Shown: positions 22,477-32,321 of the stretch, one piece after another
Layout: the number at the start of each line of letters is the position of its first letter
Numbering within the stretch: the stretch's first letter is position 1
NCBI GenBank assembly: GCA_021030905.1
Contig: JAGFMI010000021.1
Span: 1-64,000 of the forward strand
Source of the DNA: Pyrenula massariospora
Taxonomy: Eukaryota > Ascomycota > Eurotiomycetes > Pyrenulales > Pyrenulaceae
Length of the DNA stretch: 64,000 bases
Reading direction: 5' to 3'
Position numbers and translations under genes: made by a program
Notes under the pieces: generated by a model
Told to the model about the DNA's origin: nothing
The model's database searches: none
Seen by the model: only the letters and a program-made list of their open reading frames with translations

Positions 22477-24937
22477 TCAGACACCCTGCCAAGTCTCTAG
22501 GTTCCTCAAAATACACCCCTGGCCTTCCCTCTGTTTCTTAACAAGCCTCCCTATCCTATACACCGTCTCGCCCTGCACTTCAAGCTCTTTAACCACTTCT
22601 CCACTTGCAATGTCCGAGATGACGAGGACCATCCCAATGCCGTTGTTGAAAACGCGGCTCATCTCATGTGCTGATATTTTACCGGCGCCTTGTAGCCAGG
22701 GAAAGACCTTTGGCAGCTCCCAGCTTGTGACGTCAATTTCTGCGGCCAGTGTATCTGGCAGCATCCTCGGGACGTTCTCCAGAAGGCCTCCTCCCGTGAT
22801 GTGCGACATTCCTTTGACGCGATTGTGCTCCACGACCTTGAGCAACGATTTTACATAGATTCTCGTTGGAGCCAAAATCGACAACCCTACGCTGGTTTGC
22901 GGATCCCACGGTGCCGCGTCCCCGTAACCAAGCCGGCTCCGTTCGATGATCTTGCGGACTAGGGAGAACCCATTCGAATGCAGGCCCGACGATGCAAGAC
23001 CAAGAAGGACATCCCCTTCTACCATGCTCCGCGTGTCTGGTAAAATCGTCTTACCGTGCTGGATAGCTCCAATCGCAACGCCGACAAGATCGTAGTCACT
23101 TCCTCTGTACAGGCCAGCCATCTCAGCAGTTTCGCCTCCTACAAGCGCACAATTTGAGATTTTGCATCCTTTGGCTATACCTCGGACAACGGTCGAGGCG
23201 AGATCAACGTCAAGGCTCCCGCAAGAAAAGCAGTCCAGGAATGCTAGTGGCTCTGCACCTTGCACAATCAGATCATTTACATTCATGGCCACAAGGTCTA
23301 TGCCGACTGTGTCATGCTTGTTGACCGCATGTGCAACTGCGAGCTTAGTCCCAACACCGTCAATAGCAGCGATGATAGTAGGGGACGAGTTGCCATAGCC
23401 GGCGGAGGGGAGCGAAAAGGTACCTCCAAAGCCACCTATCAAGGCAGAAGAGCCAGCACGCGAAGTTGAAGACACGAAGGGTTTGATACGGGAGACGAGA
23501 GAGTTGCCGGCGCTGATAGAGACGCCAGAACTTGCATAAGTAAGTGTTTCAGAGGGAAGTGCATTGGAGTGAGTTGTTGCAGGTGAAGCTTTCAGAGCCC
23601 GATGTGCAATGTCTTTGCGAAAGTGCATTCCTTCAAATTTAATAGTGGAGAGCCCATAGTAGGCCAGCGAGACGGCTGACTCGAGCGTCGGGGCTACAGA
23701 TGTTGCGGCTATTACGCGGCCACCGTTGGTGAACAACTTGCCTTTGGAAACGTTCGTACCTGCGTGGAAGATGTAGGTGTTCCCAGGCGTATCTGAAATG
23801 GTCATCGACGTATTTTTCTTGTACGGTCCGGGATATCCTTCCGCTGCTGCAACGACAGTGGCAGTGAATTTTGGTTCAACTTTGATATCAACGGCGGAGA
23901 GCCAACTGTCAGTGCACGCCACCATTATTCTAGCCAGATCTGTATCATGGCTGAGCAGTGGAAGGAGCGTCTGCGTCTCCGGATCACCTCCTCGGACATT
24001 GTACTCTAGAACTTTGGGACCAGACCGTGTGATCATTAGCCCTGTGAAAAGCAGTCCGACAAATGGAGTTTCCTCGTTTCTCATTGCATCAATGGTAGGT
24101 TGAACGATCTTTCTATCGATATCAGCCAGGATCTCCTTCGATACGAATGGCGTCGGCGCATAGCAGCCCATCCCACCGGTATTAGGCCCCTTGTCACCTT
24201 CATATACCCTTTTGTGGTCTTGAGCTGGTGGTAACGACTTGATTGTGTAACCATCACAGAATGAGAGTATGCTGACTTCTTCGCCTTCCAAAAATTCCTC
24301 AATAACGACCGTACTTCCAGCTTCGCCAAATTCTCTGTCAAGCATCATTTCCTTGAGCGCTTTCTGGGCTTCTTGAGGCGTTTTAGGAATAATGACACCC
24401 TTCCCGGCAGCTAGCCCGTCCGCTTTAATAACCGCGTTGTAATCAATGGATTCGAGGTGCTTCCGAGCTGCCTCGTAAGAATTAAAAACCTGGTAGCGCG
24501 CCGTTGGGATCTGATTGCGTTGCATAAAATCTTTCGAAAAGGCTTTCGACCCTTCCAATCGAGCTGCAGCTTTGCTTGGCCCGAAACATCGTATGCCAGC
24601 TGTAACAGTCAGTATCAGTCTCCCGAGACCTTCCGCAGAATTATCTGTGATTAGAATACCTACCGTTCTTGAAATGTTCCTGTATACCGGCAACAAGAGG
24701 TGCTTCTGGACCCGGCACGAGAAGATTGATTCCGTGCTTCTTGGCGTGAGCAACCAGGCCACCGAAGTCGTCAACCTTGATATCCACATTCTCAATGCAG
24801 CTGCTGGAGGCTTGAGTTCCACCGTTTCCAGGGGCCACGTGCACAAAATCGACCCGAGGGCTGCTCGCCAGCTTCCACGCGAGAGCGTGCTCTCTACCTC
24901 CATTTCCCACGACGAGAACACGAAGCCGCTCAGCCAT
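22477..24937 (-). CDS. ADE5,7: Bifunctional GAR synthetase / AIR synthetase
   Basis: Two exons, 24937-24664 and 24599-22477, encode 798 residues. The N-terminal half is phosphoribosylamine-glycine ligase (PurD): VLVVGNGGREHALAWKL, then the ATP-grasp elements KADGLAAGKGVII and EFLEGEEVSI, and NVRGGDPETQ. The C-terminal half, from about residue 440, is AIR synthetase (PurM): TIIAAIDGVGTKL, GIDLVAMNVNDLI, ALVGGETAEMAGLY and HITGGGLLENVPRMLP. These are the second and fifth steps of de novo purine synthesis, fused in one protein as in yeast Ade5,7, with no GAR transformylase domain (unlike the animal trifunctional enzyme). The single 64-nt intron lies after EHFKN in the PurD domain. Confidence 0.96.
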
Positions 24938-25663
24938 AGCTTCGCAGGTCTGCGGTTATCAGATCAGGTCAGAACACGTACAAAGACGGATTTGGGAGGC
25001 GTTAGATAAGAGGACGTTGAGTAGAAAGAATTCTGACATGATGAAACACGAGACGAATACGCGGTTACTCACATCCGCCTAGAGAAACGTCTTTGCCTCG
25101 TTGAATTGGCCTCTCTGGCACGGATCATGGAATTTAGTATTACTCCTAACCGAGGCGTTTAACCATGCATTCTTGCTAAACACGACAAGTCCATCGGTCT
25201 CGGTCACTGCGGGATCATCATCCTCAAAGATAGGTGACGGGTGCTTCACGAGCTAGAAGAGCTGTGACTGTCCCTGTGAGAAAAGGGTCGAGCAGCCGGA
25301 GACGTTGGTGGCTTCTGAGATGACCGGTGCGCACTAACTTTATGACATTTTCTAAAACCCTAATTCTAAAATTCTTCCTACGGGATCTTTCACGTCGGCT
25401 TGGCGGTAGGGACTTCTCGACTGGTCTATGCGAGTTGCTGCCAAACCTCCCTTCCGCAATACTGTAGAAATGACAGCAAATTTTTGAAGAGATTAATCTT
25501 TTATTTAAACGTAGTTCTATGTATCGTGCATGACACCAAAATAGCGCTTGCCTCCACAACCGCAACCGCTCAAGCACCCAATGGGCATCACATCCTTGGT
25601 CACATAGCAGGTGTCGAGATAGTGATATATTAATTACAGCGATCTTTGTCGATCGTAAGATGT
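24938..25663. promoter_or_regulatory. Upstream region of ADE5,7
   Basis: About 725 bp lying between the ADE5,7 start and the MAU2 stop on the same strand. It should hold the ADE5,7 promoter and the MAU2 terminator. No coding region was recognised. Confidence 0.5.
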
Positions 25664-28120
25664 TCATCCTTTTCTGACATTAGACGGGACGGCCTGTAGC
25701 ATTCTCACTGCCTCTCGTCTGGCCATCTCAGCCTCTGACACCTTGCCCTGCTTCTCCAGTGTCTCGGCTAGCATTCCATCAGTCACACTGATCCACAACG
25801 GGTTGCCACTTTTCTTCGCAACAGCTTGTCCCGCTCTGGCACTCTTTTCCGCTTGCTCTCCAACGACGCCCTTGAAGAACTTGTCGCTCATCAGACTCAG
25901 GGTGATGCAGGTGATTTGGTTATTGCAGATGAGTTTTGCGACGTTGAGAGCGTTTCCGAAGTATTGCTTAGTCTTTAGTGTGGAGTCAGAATTTAGTGAC
26001 GCTTCGATGAGTGAAAAGGACGCGGAGATGAGCTTGCTGTTTGGGTCCTGACAGAGCGGGCGAAGTGAGCTAACAAGAGGCTCGACCAAGGCATGTGCGG
26101 GGTGTTTAACGTCTCGTATAACAAGAAGAAAGTTTAGTGCTGCTAGGATCGAGATCTCTCGCACCATTTGGTCCCTGATAGTGCGATTGAAAGAGCGAGA
26201 CAGGGAGAAGTCAGGACGTCGATATATAGAAATTGCCTCATCAAGTCGTCCGGTACCTTGCGCAATAACGCCCTCAAGGTATGTCAACAGAGTCCTTGCC
26301 TCTAGTGGTAGGATCTCGGCACCTGCGCTTTGCAGACTCTGGGCTTCATTCACAGCTTGTTGGGCAGTGTCCCAAGCCCCTCTTGAGCTCCGTAATAGAG
26401 CCAACTGCATATAGCAAAAGCACTTGATCGTCTCTCGCTGCGATAGAGCCGCGCTCACAACCGAGACTGAGCCAGAAAAGAAATTATCCAAACCGGCTTC
26501 CCCTACTCATTCTGTCAGCATCGACTTAAACTGATTCAGAAGTCTACTTACCATTGTATGCTTTAAGACTTTCGAGGACAAAATATTCTGCTTTGTGCCC
26601 ATCAATACTATTCCTGTGCGCTGCTGCTGTTGCACTAAGCAGATATCCCAATCCGTACACATCATCTTTAGGCAGCCAATGGACATTTAGGCACGGAACA
26701 CCATTTTTGGATGTAATAATGTCTTGTGCGTGAAGTGTGATGCCATTCAGCGACCGTGGCGATATCGGCAATGACACCGTTCCATCAATGGCCCAGTCTG
26801 ACCTTGCTACTACGCTATCAATGGCCCCATGCAGCGAAGCCATCTTTTTGAAAGATTGCTCTGCATCCAGCTGGCGCAGGCTGCAAGCTAAATCGATAAG
26901 CGTGATCAAAATCTGAAGCTGCGGAATCGTTTCGATTTGTTGATCTAGTTGGAGCTGACGGGCCTTGGCAAGCGCCCTTTGGCTGTGAGATATAGATTCC
27001 GTGCTAGGAATCTGTAAATGAGCAAGTGCCTCCATTACGGCAGCCATTACAAAGACGGATTTATCACCGTGTCTCTCAGCCAGAGCTGAGAGCTTCTGCA
27101 AACCGTGTGCAGCAGAAATGAGATCTTGATGAGAAGCCGCGGAAAATGCGAGACCAGCACAAAGGAATCGAAAAGCATATTCCCATGCAATGTGGTGATA
27201 CCTAGAAATCTTAGTAGAGTATGCCGAACTTGCAACAAAAACCCACGTCTGTATATCGTCAATCATGCCATCAGCGGTCTTCATTGCTGCCTTGTGATTT
27301 GAGCGTGCCAATATGCGTACAAGCAATGCCTGCATGGCGTATTTAAGGTCCAAAAAATGATTCTGCAGCTTGATTAGCTCTGGGGTGTAGACGACATTAA
27401 CTTCATGCTGACACGGTCACAGAGGTCAATCTGCAACTGTTAGCGCAACAGAACTACACATCTCGTGCACTTCTTACTCCTTTAGTTAAAGTCGTTTCTG
27501 CCTCAAGAAGGTTTTCGGTGTCTTCATACAATACTCGAGCATACTTAAGCCGAATTTTAGCCTCTAAAAGCGGTTGCAACCTCCAATGCTGTCGCACGTT
27601 AGAGGTGTTTAAGATGCCTTGCAACCGCTACCATCCAATGACAGACCTTGAGTAAAGATTCCATGCAGGCCAGCGCCGTTGCAATCAGTTCGTAGTAGAC
27701 CCGGATGTCGCGCTGACATTGAGAGAGACTGACGGCAGAGCCACATCGGTAAGCAGCAGCAAGATACTCATCAATCAAAGATAACAGCAACAACTGGTAA
27801 TCCAGAGGAGGAGATGAGAGAGCAGACGTATCTGATATCATCTGATGAACTTCTGGATTGCCATATTGCATTGATGGTCCATCATGTCCGGCCTGCCGCG
27901 GGGCAGGAGGACTTGATTGAAGAGTAATTGTATCTGCATCGCCATTCACGCTGTGCAGCGGCTGGCGTCGAAACTCTTCTTGCCGCAAATGCCCAAGATT
28001 CTCGGTCTCAGGTGGATATCTTGGTATTACAACTTGAGGGTAGGTTGTTGGCGCATCCCGGGAGACTCGATAATTGTTCCCATAAGCCGCATGTTGATAG
28101 TACCGGCTTTCGTGAGCCAT
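25664..28120 (-). CDS. MAU2: Cohesin loading factor subunit Scc4/Mau2
   Basis: Five exons, 28120-27647, 27588-27478, 27430-27413, 27362-26552 and 26502-25664, encode 750 residues. The N-terminus (about 1-110) is disordered. From about residue 110 on, the protein is a TPR-like helical repeat array: LLLLSLIDEYLAAAYRCG, IRLKYARVLYEDTENLLEAE, then LCDR joined to NHFLDLKYAMQALLV. The C-terminal half contains GNPLWISVTDGMLAETLE. These are features of Mau2/Scc4, which with Scc2/Nipbl loads cohesin on chromosomes. The third exon is a microexon of only 18 nt (IDLCDR) with a weak downstream donor (GTCAGC). It is required to keep frame and conserved sequence. The gene is divergent from an alpha/beta hydrolase gene 347 bp away. 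Confidence 0.9.
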
Positions 28121-28467
28121 CCCACCATCAAATACCTATCAGCATTGTACAAAAGTCGCGTAGAAATTTTTACGCGACGGATGCTATGTCATCAAACACC
28201 CGTTGCGCTCGCCCACGAAAGAAGACTACTATAAAAAGATCAAGTTATTATTGTACGAACTGTTATCCCCAAGGTGTCGCTTAGGTATAGCCGAAGTATT
28301 TCCGAGATCTAGCACAGCGTCTTCCTTTTAAAGCTCACCAAGAGTATTGTTATTCACTAGTCAGCTTGTCTTTGCTAGGTAGTAGAAATGTCACCTCAAC
28401 GGTTCTAGCATCTATGCACCTCGTCAACGCTACCGAAAGTGCACCATCACGATCAAGGTAGCTCGTT
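28121..28467. promoter_or_regulatory. Divergent promoter region MAU2 / alpha-beta hydrolase
   Basis: A 347-bp bidirectional spacer. I see no repeats or coding regions in it. Confidence 0.5.
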
Positions 28468-29956
28468 ATGGCCTTGGAGCTGAGCTCGACGCAATTCACG
28501 TTCGCTCTCACTGCTGTAATCCTACCAGCAACAGCTCTCACATGCTACGTGATGGGGTTTCAACGCATCTGGGGTCATGCACAGGTATCTTTCCATCATG
28601 CACAACAAACCGCCACCTTGCGAAAGAAGGATGGGGGCATGCTTTCCTTGTTGGAAATCGTCAAGTCAGCGACGCCTCCCTGTCGTTTGAATCCTCTCCT
28701 GTTCAATGGTCACTTGCAAACCATGTGGACGGTTCTCAAGTCAGAAGATATCCCAATTTACTACAAGAGAAAGGTCTTCGATGGCGAGGATCCTGCGTAC
28801 CCTGGCACCTTCGCAGTTGACTTCGTTACCGAACCACATGAAGGTCAGGATAAATCACTCCCTCCACGCACTACTTTCTTCTCGGACCAAGCTTTTCAGG
28901 AGTATGGCTCATTAGATACTAAGCCCATGTTGGTTGCTCTTCATGGTCTGAGTGGTGGCTCACACGAGGTCTATCTCAGGCATTGCCTCGCTCCTCTTGT
29001 AGGGAAATTCGGGTGGGAGGCGGCAGTTGTGAATTCTCGAGGATGTGCTGGATCAAAGATTACCAGCCCCATTCTCTATAATGCTAGGGCAACATGGGAT
29101 ATACGACAATTCGTGAAGTGGTTGAGGAAAACGTTCCCTAACCGACCTCTTTTCGGAATTGGCTTTTCACTAGGAGCGAATATTTTGACCAATGTACGTA
29201 TGAGCTTCCAGAATATATCTAATAACCATTTCATATTGATCTTCCTTTCCAATGCAGTACCTCGGCGAGGAGGGCACGCAATGCCAGCTAAAAGCCGCCG
29301 TTATCTGCTCAAACCCGTGGAACTTAGAAGCCAGTTCCATCTCACTCCAGAGACATTGGCTGGGCCTTCATATTTATTCCCGGGCAATGGGCACGAACAT
29401 GAAAAAGCTCGTCAGGATACACACGGAACAGATAAGCAAGGACTCAGTGATAGATTTAGAGGAAGTCATGAAGTTAAAGTTTTTGCATGAATTCGACCGA
29501 CATGTGCAGTGCCCCACTTGGGGATATCCTACTGAAGGTGCATACTACCGGGACGCCTCATCTTGCGACTCGCTGCTTGCCATCAGGATACCTTTCGTTG
29601 GCATCAACGCGGAAGACGACCCAATTGCGGTCAACGAAGCCATTCCTTATCAAGAAATGAACCAGACTCCTTTTGGCATCCTCGTAACAACATCTTTAGG
29701 CGGTCATCTCAGCTGGTTTGAGCCAAGGGGTGGTAGATGGTTTGCTAAGGCGGTAAGCCGATAGTAGGAGCTTGGGAGAATGTCACTAACGCAGGTGCCG
29801 CAGGCGACAAATTTTCTGCTAAGATTTCACGCTGAGGTCGAGCTCAGCGATCCTTCGGATAGAGCAAGTAACACTATAGCGCTCCAAGAGCGAAATCCAC
29901 TGAAACCGAAATTCGATCCTATGAGACGAAAGCTGTTCAAGGACCCCAATCAGTGA
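28468..29956 (+). CDS. Alpha/beta hydrolase, YheT/EHT1-like esterase family
   Basis: Three exons, 28468-29193, 29258-29752 and 29795-29956, encode 460 residues. A hydrophobic N-terminal segment (about 9-28) suggests membrane anchoring. RLNPLLFNGHLQT and LHGLSGGSHE are typical of the YheT-like branch that includes yeast Eht1, Eeb1 and Mgl3. The nucleophile elbow is GFSLGAN with Ser234, the acid is probably Asp362 or Asp363 in INAEDDP, and the His is His392 in LGGHLSW. Yeast relatives make and hydrolyse medium-chain fatty acid ethyl esters or act on monoacylglycerols, so an acyl ester substrate is likely but unproven. The gene converges on LOC1. Confidence 0.88.
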
Positions 29957-30147
29957 TTCTTGGACTAAATCCGGCTCGTCGAATTATGGCTTAAAGCGTT
30001 GACTTGAGGTATAATCTCCTTAGCAACGCTTCTTGATCAGTTGCGTTGGATTCTGAGCACGTCATTAGAGATCAGGATGGCTTCCCATTTGCACGTCAAA
30101 TCGCGTCTTTCGGTCAATTGTGGTGATAGACATATGCAGATCTCATT

Positions 30148-30810
30148 TCAAGCAAAGGAAACATGCTTTTTGGGATTTGGCTCCGGTGATGGACACGACT
30201 TGGAATTCATGGTACCGCGTGAAGATCCAACTCTTCGGACACGATTTTGGCGAATAGATCTCTTTGTCTCCTCCTGGAAAAACGAATCAGCAGTGCTCTT
30301 CCTTGAAAATGGTCTTAGACTTGCCATCTTAGCCTTGCGCTCCAATTGACGACCTTCAGATTCTCTTTGTCGTGCCTGTCGAATTTCTTCGAGCTGCCGC
30401 GCTTTTATCATTTTGGACTCGATCTGCCCTTCTTTCTCAGCGTGTACGATGGCAAGAATGGCCTTCATGCTCTCCTGGAACGAGTCAATTCCTCTCCTTC
30501 TCAGGATCTCAGGTAGTCAAGATACTTGATCATCCACAAAGACTTTGCCTTTCTTCTTGCCCCGAGGTTTTTGTACACCAGCAGGAGTGACCATATTGAG
30601 CGTAGGAAGGTTTAGCTCCTTATCTGTGTAGACTCTAGCACTCTTGAAATCTCGTCTTTTCTTGTCCGGGGTTCGTACGGGCTTTGTCTTGACCTGTTTT
30701 GGGGAAGGAAATTTGGTGGGCGGTTTTGTAGATTTTGAATTTACTTTACGAGCTTTCGACGATCCTAGAGCTTTGGAACCGCTCTGTCTACCCCGTTTGG
30801 CGGATGCCAT
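30148..30810 (-). CDS. LOC1: 60S ribosome assembly and mRNA localisation protein Loc1
   Basis: Two exons, 30810-30526 and 30474-30148, encode 203 residues. The N-terminal 70 residues are highly basic and disordered. The conserved core spans the intron: [13 protein letters not shown] joined to [17 protein letters not shown], followed by [17 protein letters not shown], a long charged helix. This is the Loc1 signature. In yeast Loc1 is a nucleolar protein that binds RNA, works in pre-60S assembly and affects ASH1 mRNA localisation. The C-terminus extends beyond the helix and ends KKHVSFA, a match to the RVxF-type PP1 docking pattern. The gene is divergent from a complex I subunit 269 bp away. 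Confidence 0.88.
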
Positions 30811-31079
30811 GCCGTAAGTGAGGCGCCGCGAAAGATGCCAACTTTAAAGTCAGGGACAAGTGTCTGAACAAATTTCGCTCCGAGCAAGACTGCTTGCATG
30901 TTGAGTGGGGTATGGTCCACGCCAAGACCGGCTAGCTGTTGAGGCAGGATAACAGCAGCTCAATGTACCTTACATACCTAGGTACCTACTTGCCCGACGC
31001 CATCTTCAACTCTGCTTGCACAACGTCGGGAAAACGCAATTCGACTCCTGCTGCCAATGTGAACTTCCAAGCTTTCAAC
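30811..31079. promoter_or_regulatory. Divergent promoter LOC1 / complex I LYR subunit
   Basis: A 269-bp bidirectional promoter. It contains the palindrome TACCTAGGTA at 30975-30984, overlapped by a second palindrome AGGTACCT, the same motif seen in other spacers of this window. Confidence 0.55.
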
Positions 31080-31658
31080 ATGGTTATAAATCCGACGTAC
31101 CTTGCGCAAAGAACGAGATCGTGTGAATCTGCCTTTCGAGCATACTAGAACCAACTGGCTGATCATAGCAGCATTTAACTGGCAAGATGCACAGCGGCGA
31201 GTTTTGAAATCTTATCGAGAATGGCTGAGAGCCGTAAGTGATCCTCGATGATTTTAAAAGGCACTTCACTGACGGCAAAACTCTAGGGTCCTGAGATCCA
31301 AACGATGTATTCCCTCAACATGCCCGTCTCTGCGATCAGGACAAAAGTACGGCAAGAATTTGAAAGACATCGCTACGTTAATCAGCTTAAAGTTGTTGAT
31401 GTTCTCCTCTTTCAAAGCCACAGCGAGTTTCAAGTCTGTCTCCAAACGCCCTTCACCAGCGCAGCACATTAAACGTCGTACTAGGAAACATTAAATTATT
31501 GGAAGCAGCTTTCCCATGTCATGAAATATTTTAAGGCTGAGGAGAATCCGAATGCGAGACTACCCAACAATTTCATTTCTGGGTTTCTGGAGGTATGTTC
31601 CGGTTTAACGTTTTGCAGCAAGACGCCTCTGACCAGCTTCCACCAGGGTCGAAACTAA
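31080..31658 (+). CDS. NADH:ubiquinone oxidoreductase 14.8 kDa subunit (NDUFA6/B14, LYR protein)
   Basis: Five exons, 31080-31122, 31169-31233, 31287-31433, 31485-31592 and 31647-31658, encode 124 residues. The LYR-type motif appears as KSYREWLRA, followed by [20 protein letters not shown] and [38 protein letters not shown] and [12 protein letters not shown] complete the family pattern. This is the accessory complex I subunit that binds mitochondrial acyl carrier protein, called nuo-14.8 in Neurospora. The last coding exon is 12 nt (Gly-Arg-Asn-stop). Because the exons are short, no single frame shows the gene; it was built by splicing. Its stop faces RPC19 only 78 bp away. Confidence 0.93.
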
Positions 31659-31736
31659 GAGCGTCACTAGAACTTATTGTACGTAAAGCACTGTTGCTAC
31701 TGGCCCTCATAACGCCGGGAAAACTCCATCCAAATG

Positions 31737-32321
31737 TCACCGTTCCTGTACAGAGCTTCGAGTCGTTCCAAAGTCCTCCAAAGCCGCTGTGAACTTGTCT
31801 GTGATAATATCGCAGGCGTCCATCAGGTCGCTTAACCCCTTCTCCAATACCTCGAAAGCAGACGTAGTATCTAAGCAGGCTGTTTAGTGATTTAAGGATT
31901 TCGAGGAGAAGTAACAGAGATGGCGTTGGTGTTTTATATGGAGTACACTGCCTTACCGTACGTTTGAATCCGAATGTTCATCTTTGGTTCCGAAGGGTGT
32001 GGTATAGTGTAACCACAGAATTCGACTTCGGGACTGATGGTGCACGTCAGAACATGCGCAAAACCTTTTTATGATGGAACGGACTTCTTCATGATGATAT
32101 ATCTCAACGCGTTGCCGAGCGTATGGTCTTCATTTTCGATTTGGAAGGATGCACCAGAATCCGATGCCCCTGCAAGCTACACAGTCACGGTATATTAGAA
32201 CGTCGAAGAAACTTATTCTACTTCACAAGGATCGCAATCACGCCGAGGGCTTTTGGGAGGGACATACGACAGTGATGCGAGGCTTCGTCGGTCTTTCCTC
32301 TTCCCCCTGGTCTTCCGCCAT
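31737..32321 (-). CDS. RPC19: RNA polymerase I and III subunit AC19
   Basis: Four exons, 32321-32268, 32176-32085, 32033-31957 and 31870-31737, encode 118 residues. It was found by translating spliced fragments, as none exceeds 45 codons. [18 protein letters not shown] is followed by [20 protein letters not shown], the alpha-CTD-like dimerisation motif of Rpb11/AC19 proteins. [20 protein letters not shown] and [20 protein letters not shown] follow. The TIPHPSE element identifies AC19 rather than Rpb11. AC19 pairs with AC40 as an assembly platform shared by RNA polymerases I and III. The second donor (GTCCGT) is weak but the frame and conservation demand it. Confidence 0.93.

Noticed and set aside
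24641-24700. Frameshift or split in ADE5,7
   Set aside because: The break between two frames is a normal 64-nt GT-AG intron that joins FKN to AGIRCFG in phase.
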